NCBI GenBank assembly: GCA_910589415.1
Contig: OU342636.1
Location: 45,771,735-45,835,734 of the forward strand
DNA from: Malachius bipustulatus
Lineage: Eukaryota; Arthropoda; Insecta; Coleoptera; Melyridae
DNA: 64,000 nucleotides
Direction: 5' to 3'
Both the position numbers and the translations under genes were made by a program. This document shows positions 45,501-60,500 of this stretch, piece by piece. The notes under the pieces are model-generated. The model saw only the letters and a program-made list of their open reading frames with translations. It searched no databases and was not told the origin of the DNA. The stretch's first letter is position 1. Every line of letters begins with the position of its first letter.

Positions 45501-48500
45501 ATCTCGTTTTGCGAAAAAACTGAGGACTTTACGGTTCAACTGGACTAATTTTCCGACTCATATGGCAATCGACTGTGTTCACACAAAATTACGTCCCGTT
45601 CTGAAGACATCGATTTTTCCTGAAAATATGAAGCTCTGCAAGTTTTTCAGAATTTTTTTTCTCTTCGATTTTGATGAAAATCCCTAGTCGGGCGATAGAA
45701 AGTGCGAGAAGTTCAGAACTGTAAGTGGTTTTTCTGTAGCTCTCCCCGTTTTCAAGATATGACCGTTTAAATTTGAAAATTTGCAATTTTTTTAGCTTTT
45801 CAAAATTTTTGATCTCGTTTTGTGAAAAAATTGAGGACTTTACGGTCCAACTGGATTAATTTTCCGACTCATATGACAGTCGACTGTGTTCACACAAAAT
45901 TACGCCCCGTTCTGAAGACATCGATTTTTCCTGAAAATATGAAGCTCTGCAAATTTTTCAGATTTTTTTTTCTCTTCGATTTTGATGAAAATCTCTAGTC
46001 AGGCGATAGAAAGTGCGAGAAGTTCAGAACTGTAAGTGGTTTTTCTGTAGCTCTCCCCGTTTTTGAGATATGACCGTTTAAATTTGAAAATTTGCAAATT
46101 TTTTAGCTTTTCAAAATTTTTGATCTCGTTTTGTGAAAAAACTGAGGACTTTACGGTCCAACTGGATTAATTTTCCGACTCATATGGCAATCGACTGTGT
46201 TCACACAAAATTACGTCCCGTTCTGAAGACATCGATTTTTCCTGAAAATATGAAGCTCTGCAAGTTTTTCAGAATTTTTTTTCTCTTCGATTTTGATGAA
46301 AATCCCTAGTCAGGCGATAGAAAGTGCGAGAAGTTCAGAACTGTAAGTGGTTTTTCTGTAGCTCTCCCCGTTTTCGAGATATGACCGTTTAAATTTGAAA
46401 ATTTGCAAATTTTTTAGCTTTTCAAAATTTTTGATCTCGTTTTGTGAAAAAACTGAGGACTTTACGGTCCAACTGGATTAATTTTCCGACTCATATGGCA
46501 ATCGACTGTGTTCACACAAAATTACGTCCCGTTCTGAAGACATCGATTTTTCCTGAAAATATGAAGCTCTGCAAGTTTTTCAGAATTTTTTTTCTCTTCG
46601 ATTTTGATGAAAATCCCTAGTCAGGCGATAGAAAGTGCGAGAAGTTCAGAACTGTAAGTGGTTTTTCTGTAGCTCTCCCCGTTTTTGAGATATGACCGTT
46701 TAAATTTGAAAATTTGCAAATTTTTTAGCTTTTCAAAATTTTTGATCTCGTTTTGTGAAAAAATTGAGGACTTTACGGTCCCACTGGATTAATTTTCCGA
46801 CTCATATGGCAGTCGACTGTGTTCACACAAAATTACGCCCCGTTCTGAAGACATCGATTTTTCCTGAAAATATGAAGCTCTGCAAATTTTTCAGATTTTT
46901 TTTTCTCTTCGATTTTGATGAAAATCTCTAGTCAGGCGATAGAAAGTGCGAGAAGTTCAGAACTGTAAGTGGTTTTTCTGTAGCTCTCCCCGTTTTTGAG
47001 ATATGACCGTTTAAATTTGAAAATTTGCAAATTTTTTAGCTTTTCAAAATTTTTGATCTCGTTTTGTGAAAAAACTGAGGACTTTACGGTCTAACTGGAT
47101 TAATTTTCCGACTCATATGGCAATCGACTGTGTTCAAACAAAATTACGTCCCGTTCTGAAGACATCGATTTTTCCTGAAAATATGAAGCTCTGCAAGTTT
47201 TTCAGAATTTTTTTTCTCTTAGATTTTGATGAAAATCCCTAGTCAGGCGATAGAAAGTGCGAGAAGTTCAGAACTGTAAGTGGTTTTTCTGTAGCTCTCC
47301 CCGTATTTGAGATATGACCGTTTAAATTTGAAAATTTGCAAATTTTTTAGCTTTTCAAAATTTTTGATCTCGTTTTGTGAAAAAATTGAGAACTTTACGG
47401 TCCAACTGGATTAATTTTCCGACTCATATGGCAGTCGACTGTGTTCACACAAAATTACGCCCCGTTCTGAAGACATCGATTTTTCCTGAAAATATGAAGC
47501 TCTGCAAATTTTTCAGATTTTTTTTTCTCTTCGATTTTGATGAAAATCTCTAGTCAGGCGATAGAAAGTGCGAGATGTTCAGAACTGTAAGTGGTTTTTC
47601 TGTAGCTCTCTCCGTTTTTGAGATATGACCGTTTAAATTTGAAAATTTGCAAATTTTTTAGCTTTTCAAAATTTTTGATCTCGTTTTGTGAAAAAATTGA
47701 GGACTTTACGGTCCAACTGGATTAATTTTCCGACTCATATGGAAGTCGACTGTGTTCACACAAAATTACGCCCCGTTCTGAAGACATCGATTTTTCCTGA
47801 AAATATGAAGCTCTGCAAATTTTTCAGATTTTTTTTTCTCTTCGATTTTGATGAAAATCTCTAGTCAGGCGATAGAAAGTGCGAGAAGTTCAGAACTGTA
47901 AGTGGTTTTTCTGTAGCTCTCCCCGTTTTTGAGATATGACCGTTTAAATTTGAAAATTTGCAAATTTTTTAGCTTTTCAAAATTTTTGATCTCGTTTTGT
48001 GAAAAAACTGAGGACTTTACGGTCCAACTGGATTAATTTTCCGACTCATATGGCAGTCGACTGTGTTCACACAAAATTACGCCCCGTTCTGAAGACATCG
48101 ATTTTTCCTGAAAATATGAAGCTCTGCAAATTTTTCAGATTTTTTTTTCTCTTCGATTTTGATGAAAATCTCTAGTCAGGCGATAGAAAGTGCGAGAAGT
48201 TCAGAACTGTAAGTGGTTTTTCTGTAGCTCTCCCCGTTTTTGAGATATGACCGTTTAAATTTGAAAATTTGCAAATTTTTTAGCTTTTCAAAATTTTTGA
48301 TCTCGTTTTGTGAAAAAACTGAGGACTTTACGGTCTAACTGGATTAATTTTCCGACTCATATGGCAATCGACTGTGTTCAAACAAAATTACGTCCCGTTC
48401 TGAAGACATCGATTTTTCCTGAAAATATGAAGCTCTGCAAGTTTTTCAGAATTTTTTTTCTCTTAGATTTTGATGAAAATCCCTAGTCAGGCGATAGAAA

Positions 48501-51500
48501 GTGCGAGAAGTTCAGAACTGTAAGTGGTTTTTCTGTAGCTCTCCCCGTTTTTGAGATATGACCGTTTAAATTTGAAAATTTGCAAATTTTTTAGCTTTTC
48601 AAAATTTTTGATCTCGTTTTGTGAAAAAATTGAGGACTTTACGGTCCAACTGGATTAATTTTCCGACTCATATGGCAGTCGACTGTGTTCACACAAAATT
48701 ACGCCCCGTTCTGAAGACATCGATTTTTCCTGAAAATATGAAGCTCTGCAAATTTTTCAGATTTTTTTTTCTCTTCGATTTTGATGAAAATCTCTAGTCA
48801 GGCGATAGAAAGTGCGAGAAGTTCAGAACTGTAAGTGGTTTTTCTGTAGCTCTCTCCGTTTTTGAGATATGACCGTTTAAATTTGAAAATTTGCAAATTT
48901 TTTAGCTTTTCAAAATTTTTGATCTCGTTTTGTGAAAAAATTGAGGACTTTACGGTCCAACTGGATTAATTTTCCGACTCATATGGAAGTCGACTGTGTT
49001 CACACAAAATTACGCCCCGTTCTGAAGACATCGATTTTTCCTGAAAATATGAAGCTCTGCAAATTTTTCAGATTTTTTTTTCTCTTCGATTTTGATGAAA
49101 ATCTCTAGTCAGGCGATAGAAAGTGCGAGAAGTTCAGAACTGTAAGTGGTTTTTCTGTAGCTCTCCCCGTTTTTGAGATATGACCGTTTAAATTTGAAAA
49201 TTTGCAAATTTTTTAGCTTTTCAAAATTTTTGATCTCGTTTTGTGAAAAAACTGAGGACTTTACGGTCCAACTGGATTAATTTTCCGACTCATATGGCAA
49301 TCGACTGTGTTCACACAAAATTACGTCCCGTTCTGAAGACATCGATTTTTCCTGAAAATATGAAGCTCTGCAAGTTTTTCAGAATTTTTTTTCTCTTCGA
49401 TTTTGATGAAAATCCCTAGTCAGGCGATAGAAAGTGCGAGAAGTTCAGAACTGTAAGTGGTTTTTCTGTAGCTCTCCCCGTTTTTGAGATATGACCGTTT
49501 AAATTTGAAAATTTGCAAATTTTTTAGCTTTTCAAAATTTTTGATCTCGTTTTGTGAAAAAATTGAGGACTTTACGGTCCAACTGGATTAATTTTCCGAC
49601 TCATATGGCAATCGACTGTGTTCACACAAAATTACGTCCCGTTCTGAAGACATCGATTTTTCCTGAAAATATGAAGCTCTGCAAGTTTTTCAGAATTTTT
49701 TTTCTCTTCGATTTTGATAAAAATCCCTAGTCAGGCGATAGAAAGTGCGAGAAGTTCAGAACTGTAAGTGGTTTTTCTGTAGCTCTCCCCGTTTTTGAGA
49801 TATGACCGTTTAAATTTGAAAATTTGCAAATTTTTTAGCTTTTCAAAATTTTTGATCTCGTTTTGTGAAAAAACTGAGGACTTTACGGTCCAACTGGATT
49901 AATTTTCCGACTCATATGGCAGTCGACTGTGTTCACACAAAATTACGCCCCGTTCTGAAGACATCGATTTTTCCTGAAAATATGAAGCTCTGCAAATTTT
50001 TCAGATTTTTTTTTCTCTTCGATTTTGATGAAAATCTCTAGTCAGGCGATAGAAAGTGCGAGAAGTTCAGAACTGTAAGTGGTTTTTCTGTAGCTCTCCC
50101 CGTTTTTGAGATATGACCGTTTAAATTTGAAAATTTGCAAATTTTTTAGCTTTTCAAAATTTTTGATCTCGTTTTGTGAAAAAACTGAGGACTTTACGGT
50201 CCAACTGGATTAATTTTCCGACTCATATGGCAATCGACTGTGTTCACACAAAATTACGTCCCGTTCTGAAGACATCGATTTTTCCTGAAAATATGAAGCT
50301 CTGCAAGTTTTTCAGAATTTTTTTTCTCTTCGATTTTGATGAAAATCCCTAGTCAGGCGATAGAAAGTGCGAGAAGTTCAGAACTGTAAGTGGTTTTTCT
50401 GTAGCTCTCCCCGTTTTTGAGATATGACCGTTTAAATTTGAAAATTTGCAAATTTTTTAGCTTTTCAAAATTTTTGATCTCGTTTTGCGAAAAAACTGAG
50501 GACTTTACGGTCCAACTGGACTAATTTTCCGACTCATATGGCAATCGACTGTGTTCACACAAAATTACGTCCCGTTCTGAAGACATCGATTTTTCCTGAA
50601 AATATGAAGCTCTGCAAGTTTTTCAGAATTTTTTTTCTCTTCGATTTTGATGAAAATCTCTAGTCGGGCGATAGAAAGTGCGAGAAGTTCAGAACTGTAA
50701 GTGGTTTTTCTGTAGCTCTCCCCGTTTTCAAGATATGACCGTTTAAATTTGAAAATTTGCAATTTTTTTAGCTTTTCAAAATTTTTGATCTCGTTTTGCG
50801 AAAAAACTGAGGACTTTACGGTCCAACTGGACTAATTTTCCGACTCATATGGCAATCGACTGTGTTCACACAAAATTACGTCCCGTTCTGAAGACATCGA
50901 TTTTTCCTGAAAATATGAAGCTCTGCAAGTTTTTCAGAATTTTTTTTCTCTTCGATTTTGATGAAAATCCCTAGTCGGGCGATAGAAAGTGCGAGAAGTT
51001 CAGAACTGTAAGTGGTTTTTCTGTAGCTCTCCCCGTTTTCAAGATATGACCGTTTAAATTTGAAAATTTGCAATTTTTTTAGCTTTTCAAAATTTTTGAT
51101 CTCGTTTTGTGAAAAAATTGAGGACTTTACGGTCCAACTGGATTAATTTTCCGACTCATATGACAGTCGACTGTGTTCACACAAAATTACGCCCCGTTCT
51201 GAAGACATCGATTTTTCCTGAAAATATGAAGCTCTGCAAATTTTTCAGATTTTTTTTTCTCTTCGATTTTGATGAAAATCTCTAGTCAGGCGATAGAAAG
51301 TGCGAGAAGTTCAGAACTGTAAGTGGTTTTTCTGTAGCTCTCCCCGTTTTTGAGATATGACCGTTTAAATTTGAAAATTTGCAAATTTTTTAGCTTTTCA
51401 AAATTTTTGATCTCGTTTTGTGAAAAAATTGAGGACTTTACGGTCCAACTGGATTAATTTTCCGACTCATATGGCAGTCGACTGTGTTCACACAAAATTA

Positions 51501-54500
51501 CGCCCCGTTCTGAAGACATCGATTTTTCCTGAAAATATGAAGCTCTGCAAATTTTTCAGATTTTTTTTTCTCTTCGATTTTGATGAAAATCTCTAGTCAG
51601 GCGATAGAAAGTGCGAGAAGTTCAGAACTGTAAGTGGTTTTTCTGTAGCTCTCCCCGTTTTTGAGATATGACCGTTTAAATTTGAAAATTTGCAAATTTT
51701 TTAGCTTTTCAAAATTTTTGATCTCGTTTTGTGAAAAAACTGAGGACTTTACGGTCCAACTGGATTAATTTTCCGACTCATATGGCAATCGACTGTGTTC
51801 AAACAAAATTACGTCCCGTTCTGAAGACATCGATTTTTCCTGAAAATATGAAGCTCTGCAAGTTTTTCAGAATTTTTTTTCTCTTAGATTTTGATGAAAA
51901 TCCCTAGTCAGGCGATAGAAAGTGCGAGAAGTTCAGAACTGTAAGTGGTTTTTCTGTAGCTCTCCCCGTATTTGAGATATGACCGTTTAAATTTGAAAAT
52001 TTGCAAATTTTTTAGCTTTTCAAAATTTTTGATCTCGTTTTGTGAAAAAATTGAGGACTTTACGGTCCAACTGGATTAATTTTCCGACTCATATGGCAGT
52101 CGACTGTGTTCACACAAAATTACGCCCCGTTCTGAAGACATCGATTTTTCCTGAAAATATGAAGCTCTGCAAATTTTTCAGATTTTTTTTTCTCTTCGAT
52201 TTTGATGAAAATCTCTAGTCAGGCGATAGAAAGTGCGAGAAGTTCAGAACTGTAAGTGGTTTTTCTGTAGCTCTCTCCGTTTTTGAGATATGACCGTTTA
52301 AATTTGAAAATTTGCAAATTTTTTAGCTTTTCAAAATTTTTGATCTCGTTTTGTGAAAAAATTGAGGACTTTACGGTCCAACTGGATTAATTTTCCGACT
52401 CATATGGAAGTCGACTGTGTTCACACAAAATTACGCCCCGTTCTGAAGACATCGATTTTTCCTGAAAATATGAAGCTCTGCAAATTTTTCAGATTTTTTT
52501 TTCTCTTCGATTTTGATGAAAATCTCTAGTCAGGCGATAGAAAGTGCGAGAAGTTCAGAACTGTAAGTGGTTTTTCTGTAGCTCTCCCCGTTTTTGAGAT
52601 ATGACCGTTTAAATTTGAAAATTTGCAAATTTTTTAGCTTTTCAAAATTTTTGATCTCGTTTTGTGAAAAAACTGAGGACTTTACGGTCCAACTGGATTA
52701 ATTTTCCGACTCATATGGCAGTCGACTGTGTTCACACAAAATTACGCCCCGTTCTGAAGACATCGATTTTTCCTGAAAATATGAAGCTCTGCAAATTTTT
52801 CAGATTTTTTTTTCTCTTCGATTTTGATGAAAATCTCTAGTCAGGCGATAGAAAGTGCGAGAAGTTCAGAACTGTAAGTGGTTTTTCTGTAGCTCTCCCC
52901 GTTTTTGAGATATGACCGTTTAAATTTGAAAATTTGCAAATTTTTTAGCTTTTAAAAATTTTTGATCTCGTTTTGTGAAAAAACTGAGGACTTTACGGTC
53001 TAACTGGATTAATTTTCCGACTCATATGGCAATCGACTGTGTTCAAACAAAATTACGTCCCGTTCTGAAGACATCGATTTTTCCTGAAAATATGAAGCTC
53101 TGCAAGTTTTTCAGAATTTTTTTTCTCTTAGATTTTGATGAAAATCCCTAGTCAGGCGATAGAAAGTGCGAGAAGTTCAGAACTGTAAGTGGTTTTTCTG
53201 TAGCTCTCCCCGTATTTGAGATATGACCGTTTAAATTTGAAAATTTGCAAATTTTTTAGCTTTTCAAAATTTTTGATCTCGTTTTGTGAAAAAATTGAGG
53301 ACTTTACGGTCCAACTGGATTAATTTTCCGACTCATATGGCAGTCGACTGTGTTCACACAATATTACGCCCCGTTCTGAAGACATCGATTTTTCCTGAAA
53401 ATATGAAGCTCTGCAAATTTTTCAGATTTTTTTTTCTCTTCGATTTTGATGAAAATCTCTAGTCAGGCGATAGAAAGTGCGAGAAGTTCAGAACTGTAAG
53501 TGGTTTTTCTGTAGCTCTCTCCGTTTTTGAGATATGACCGTTTAAATTTGAAAATTTGCAAATTTTTTAGCTTTTCAAAATTTTTGATCTCGTTTTGTGA
53601 AAAAATTGAGGACTTTACGGTCCAACTGGATTAATTTTCCGACTCATATGGAAGTCGACTGTGTTCACACAAAATTACGCCCCGTTCTGAAGACATCGAT
53701 TTTTCCTGAAAATATGAAGCTCTGCAAATTTTTCAGATTTTTTTTTCTCTTCGATTTTGATGAAAATCTCTAGTCAGGCGATAGAAAGTGCGAGAAGTTC
53801 AGAACTGTAAGTGGTTTTTCTGTAGCTCTCCCCGTTTTTGAGATATGACCGTTTAAATTTGAAAATTTGCAAATTTTTTAGCTTTTCAAAATTTTTGATC
53901 TCGTTTTGTGAAAAAACTGAGGACTTTACGGTCCAACTGGATTAATTTTCCGACTCATATGGCAATCGACTGTGTTCACACAAAATTACGTCCCGTTCTG
54001 AAGACATCGATTTTTCCTGAAAATATGAAGCTCTGCAAGTTTTTCAGAATTTTTTTTCTCTTCGATTTTGATGAAAATCCCTAGTCAGGCGATAGAAAGT
54101 GCGAGAAGTTCAGAACTGTAAGTGGTTTTTCTGTAGCTCTCCCCGTTTTTGAGATATGACCGTTTAAATTTGAAAATTTGCAAATTTTTTAGCTTTTCAA
54201 AATTTTTGATCTCGTTTTGTGAAAAAATTGAGGACTTTACGGTCCAACTGGATTAATTTTCCGACTCATATGGCAATCGACTGTGTTCACACAAAATTAC
54301 GTCCCGTTCTGAAGACATCGATTTTTCCTGAAAATATGAAGCTCTGCAAGTTTTTCAGAATTTTTTTTCTCTTCGATTTTGATGAAAATCCCTAGTCAGG
54401 CGATAGAAAGTGCGAGAAGTTCAGAACTGTAAGTGGTTTTTCTGTAGCTCTCCCCGTTTTTGAGATATGACCGTTTAAATTTGAAAATTTGCAAATTTTT

Positions 54501-57500
54501 TAGCTTTTCAAAATTTTTGATCTCGTTTTGCGAAAAAACTGAGGACTTTACGGTCCAACTGGACTAATTTTCCGACTCATATGGCAATCGACTGTGTTCA
54601 CACAAAATTACGTCCCGTTCTGAAGACATCGATTTTTCCTGAAAATATGAAGCTCTGCAAGTTTTTCAGAATTTTTTTTCTCTTCGATTTTGATGAAAAT
54701 CCCTAGTCGGGCGATAGAAAGTGCGAGAAGTTCAGAACTGTAAGTGGTTTTTCTGTAGCTCTCCCCGTTTTCAAGATATGACCGTTTAAATTTGAAAATT
54801 TGCAATTTTTTTAGCTTTTCAAAATTTTTGATCTCGTTTTGCGAAAAAACTGAGGACTTTACGGTCCAACTGGACTAATTTTCCGACTCATATGGCAATC
54901 GACTGTGTTCACACAAAATTACGTCCCGTTCTGAAGACATCGATTTTTCCTGAAAATATGAAGCTCTGCAAGTTTTTCAGAATTTTTTTTCTCTTCGATT
55001 TTGATGAAAATCCCTAGTCGGGCGATAGAAAGTGCGAGAAGTTCAGAACTGTAAGTGGTTTTTCTGTAGCTCTCCCCGTTTTCAAGATATGACCGTTTAA
55101 ATTTGAAAATTTGCAATTTTTTTAGCTTTTCAAAATTTTTGATCTCGTTTTGTGAAAAAATTGAGGACTTTACGGTCCAACTGGATTAATTTTCCGACTC
55201 ATATGACAGTCGACTGTGTTCACACAAAATTACGCCCCGTTCTGAAGACATCGATTTTTCCTGAAAATATGAAGCTCTGCAAATTTTTCAGATTTTTTTT
55301 TCTCTTCGATTTTGATGAAAATCTCTAGTCAGGCGATAGAAAGTGCGAGAAGTTCAGAACTGTAAGTGGTTTTTCTGTAGCTCTCCCCGTTTTTGAGATA
55401 TGACCGTTTAAATTTGAAAATTTGCAAATTTTTTAGCTTTTCAAAATTTTTGATCTCGTTTTGTGAAAAAATTGAGGACTTTACGGTCCAACTGGATTAA
55501 TTTTCCGACTCATATGGCAGTCGACTGTGTTCACACAAAATTACGCCCCGTTCTGAAGACATCGATTTTTCCTGAAAATATGAAGCTCTGCAAATTTTTC
55601 AGATTTTTTTTTCTCTTCGATTTTGATGAAAATCTCTAGTCAGGCGATAGAAAGTGCGAGAAGTTCAGAACTGTAAGTGGTTTTTCTGTAGCTCTCCCCG
55701 TTTTTGAGATATGACCGTTTAAATTTGAAAATTTGCAAATTTTTTAGCTTTTAAAAATTTTTGATCTCGTTTTGTGAAAAAACTGAGGACTTTACGGTCT
55801 AACTGGATTAATTTTCCGACTCATATGGCAATCGACTGTGTTCAAACAAAATTACGTCCCGTTCTGAAGACATCGATTTTTCCTGAAAATATGAAGCTCT
55901 GCAAGTTTTTCAGAATTTTTTTTCTCTTAGATTTTGATGAAAATCCCTAGTCAGGCGATAGAAAGTGCGAGAAGTTCAGAACTGTAAGTGGTTTTTCTGT
56001 AGCTCTCCCCGTTTTTGAGATATGACCGTTTAAATTTGAAAATTTGCAAATTTTTTAGCTTTTCAAAATTTTTGATCTCGTTTTGTGAAAAAATTGAGGA
56101 CTTTACGGTCCAACTGGATTAATTTTCCGACTCATATGGCAGTCGACTGTGTTCACACAAAATTACGCCCCGTTCTGAAGACATCGATTTTTCCTGAAAA
56201 TATGAAGCTCTGCAAATTTTTCAGATTTTTTTTTCTCTTCGATTTTGATGAAAATCTCTAGTCAGGCGATAGAAAGTGCGAGAAGTTCAGAACTGTAAGT
56301 GGTTTTTCTGTAGCTCTCTCCGTTTTTGAGATATGACCGTTTAAATTTGAAAATTTGCAAATTTTTTAGCTTTTCAAAATTTTTGATCTCGTTTTGTGAA
56401 AAAATTGAGGACTTTACGGTCCAACTGGATTAATTTTCCGACTCATATGGAAGTCGACTGTGTTCACACAAAATTACGCCCCGTTCTGAAGACATCGATT
56501 TTTCCTGAAAATATGAAGCTCTGCAAATTTTTCAGATTTTTTTTTCTCTTCGATTTTGATGAAAATCTCTAGTCAGGCGATAGAAAGTGCGAGAAGTTCA
56601 GAACTGTAAGTGGTTTTTCTGTAGCTCTCCCCGTTTTTGAGATATGACCGTTTAAATTTGAAAATTTGCAAATTTTTTAGCTTTTCAAAATTTTTGATCT
56701 CGTTTTGTGAAAAAACTGAGGACTTTACGGTCCAACTGGATTAATTTTCCGACTCATATGGCAATCGACTGTGTTCACACAAAATTACGTCCCGTTCTGA
56801 AGACATCGATTTTTCCTGAAAATATGAAGCTCTGCAAGTTTTTCAGAATTTTTTTTCTCTTCGATTTTGATGAAAATCCCTAGTCAGGCGATAGAAAGTG
56901 CGAGAAGTTCAGAACTGTAAGTGGTTTTTCTGTAGCTCTCCCCGTTTTTGAGATATGACCGTTTAAATTTGAAAATTTGCAAATTTTTTAGCTTTTCAAA
57001 ATTTTTGATCTCGTTTTGTGAAAAAATTGAGGACTTTACGGTCCAACTGGATTAATTTTCCGACTCATATGGCAATCGACTGTGTTCACACAAAATTACG
57101 TCCCGTTCTGAAGACATCGATTTTTCCTGAAAATATGAAGCTCTGCAAGTTTTTCAGAATTTTTTTTCTCTTCGATTTTGATAAAAATCCCTAGTCAGGC
57201 GATAGAAAGTGCGAGAAGTTCAGAACTGTAAGTGGTTTTTCTGTAGCTCTCCCCGTTTTTGAGATATGACCGTTTAAATTTGAAAATTTGCAAATTTTTT
57301 AGCTTTTCAAAATTTTTGATCTCGTTTTGTGAAAAAACTGAGGACTTTACGGTCCAACTGGATTAATTTTCCGACTCATATGGCAGTCGACTGTGTTCAC
57401 ACAAAATTACGCCCCGTTCTGAAGACATCGATTTTTCCTGAAAATATGAAGCTCTGCAAATTTTTCAGATTTTTTTTTCTCTTCGATTTTGATGAAAATC

Positions 57501-60500
57501 TCTAGTCAGGCGATAGAAAGTGCGAGAAGTTCAGAACGGTAAGTGGTTTTTCTGTAGCTCTCCCCGTTTTTGAGATATGACCGTTTAAATTTGAAAATTT
57601 GCAAATTTTTTAGCTTTTCAAAATTTTTGATCTCGTTTTGTGAAAAAACTGAGGACTTTACGGTCCAACTGGATTAATTTTCCGACTCATATGGCAATCG
57701 ACTGTGTTCACACAAAATTACGTCCCGTTCTGAAGACATCGATTTTTCCTGAAAATATGAAGCTCTGCAAGTTTTTCAGAATTTTTTTTCTCTTCGATTT
57801 TGATGAAAATCCCTAGTCAGGCGATAGAAAGTGCGAGAAGTTCAGAACTGTAAGTGTTTTTTCTGTAGCTCTCCCCGTTTTTGAGATATGACCGTTTAAA
57901 TTTGAAAATTTGCAAATTTTTTAGCTTTTCAAAATTTTTGATCTCGTTTTGTGAAAAAACTGAGGACTTTACGGTCCAACTGGACTAATTTTCCGACTCA
58001 TATGGCAATCGACTGTGTTCACACAAAATTACGTCCCGTTCTGAAGACATCGATTTTTCCTGAAAATATGAAGCTCTGCAAGTTTTTCAGAATTTTTTTT
58101 CTCTTCGATTTTGATGAAAATCCCTAGTCGGGCGATAGAAAGTGCGAGAAGTTCAGAACTGTAAGTGGTTTTTCTGTAGCTCTCCCCGTTTTCAAGATAT
58201 GACCGTTTAAATTTGAAAATTTGCAATTTTTTTAGCTTTTCAAAATTTTTGATCTCGTTTTGTGAAAAAACTGAGGACTTTACGGTCCAACTGGACTAAT
58301 TTTCCGACTCATATGGCAATCGACTGTGTTCACACAAAATTACGTCCCGTTCTGAAGACATCGATTTTTCCTGAAAATATGAAGCTCTGCAAGTTTTTCA
58401 GAATTTTTTTTCTCTTCGATTTTGATGAAAATCCCTAGTCGGGCGATAGAAAGTGCGAGAAGTTCAGAACTGTAAGTGGTTTTTCTGTAGCTCTCCCCGT
58501 TTTCAAGATATGACCGTTTAAATTTGAAAATTTGCAATTTTTTTAGCTTTTCAAAATTTTTGATCTCGTTTTGTGAAAAAATTGAGGACTTTACGGTCCA
58601 ACTGGATTAATTTTCCGACTCATATGACAGTCGACTGTGTTCACACAAAATTACGCCCCGTTCTGAAGACATCGATTTTTCCTGAAAATATGAAGCTCTG
58701 CAAATTTTTCAGATTTTTTTTTCTCTTCGATTTTGATGAAAATCTCTAGTCAGGCGATAGAAAGTGCGAGAAGTTCAGAACTGTAAGTGGTTTTTCTGTA
58801 GCTCTCCCCGTTTTTGAGATATGACCGTTTAAATTTGAAAATTTGCAAATTTTTTAGCTTTTCAAAATTTTTGATCTCGTTTTGTGAAAAAACTGAGGAC
58901 TTTACGGTCCAACTGGATTAATTTTCCGACTCATATGGCAATCGACTGTGTTCACACAAAATTACGTCCCGTTCTGAAGACATCGATTTTTCCTGAAAAT
59001 ATGAAGCTCTGCAAGTTTTTCAGAATTTTTTTTCTCTTCGATTTTGATGAAAATCCCTAGTCAGGCGATAGAAAGTGCGAGAAGTTCAGAACTGTAAGTG
59101 GTTTTTCTGTAGCTCTCCCCGTTTTCGAGATATGGCCGTTTAAATTTGAAAATTTGCAAATTTTTTAGCTTTTCAAAATTTTTGATCTCGTTTTGTGAAA
59201 AAACTGAGGACTTTACGGTCCAACTGGATTAATTTTCCGACTCATATGGCAATCGACTGTGTTCACACAAAATTACGTCCCGTTCTGAAGACATCGATTT
59301 TTCCTGAAAATATGAAGCTCTGCAAGTTTTTCAGAATTTTTTTTCTCTTCGATTTTGATGAAAATCCCTAGTCAGGCGATAGAAAGTGCGAGAAGTTCAG
59401 AACTGTAAGTGGTTTTTCTGTAGCTCTCCCCGTTTTTGAGATATGACCGTTTAAATTTGAAAATTTGCAAATTTTTTAGCTTTTCAAAATTTTTGATCTC
59501 GTTTTGTGAAAAAATTGAGGACTTTACGGTCCAACTGGATTAATTTTCCGACTCATATGGCAGTCGACTGTGTTCACACAAAATTACGCCCCGTTCTGAA
59601 GACATCGATTTTTCCTGAAAATATGAAGCTCTGCAAATTTTTCAGATTTTTTTTTCTCTTCGATTTTGATGAAAATCTCTAGTCAGGCGATAGAAAGTGC
59701 GAGAAGTTCAGAACTGTAAGTGGTTTTTCTGTAGCTCTCCCCGTTTTTGAGATATGACCGTTTAAATTTGAAAATTTGCAAATTTTTTAGCTTTTCAAAA
59801 TTTTTGATCTCGTTTTGTGAAAAAACTGAGGACTTTACGGTCTAACTGGATTAATTTTCCGACTCATATGGCAATCGACTGTGTTCAAACAAAATTACGT
59901 CCCGTTCTGAAGACATCGATTTTTCCTGAAAATATGAAGCTCTGCAAGTTTTTCAGAATTTTTTTTCTCTTAGATTTTGATGAAAATCCCTAGTCAGGCG
60001 ATAGAAAGTGCGAGAAGTTCAGAACTGTAAGTGGTTTTTCTGTAGCTCTCCCCGTATTTGAGATATGACCGTTTAAATTTGAAAATTTGCAAATTTTTTA
60101 GCTTTTAAAAATTTTTGATCTCGTTTTGTGAAAAAATTGAGGACTTTACGGTCCAACTGGATTAATTTTCCGACTCATATGGCAGTCGACTGTGTTCACA
60201 CAAAATTACGCCCCGTTCTGAAGACATCGATTTTTCCTGAAAATATGAAGCTCTGCAAATTTTTCAGATTTTTTTTTCTCTTCGATTTTGATGAAAATCT
60301 CTAGTCAGGCGATAGAAAGTGCGAGAAGTTCAGAACTGTAAGTGGTTTTTCTGTAGCTCTCTCCGTTTTTGAGATATGACCGTTTAAATTTGAAAATTTG
60401 CAAATTTTTTAGCTTTTCAAAATTTTTGATCTCGTTTTGTGAAAAAATTGAGGACTTTACGGTCCAACTGGATTAATTTTCCGACTCATATGGAAGTCGA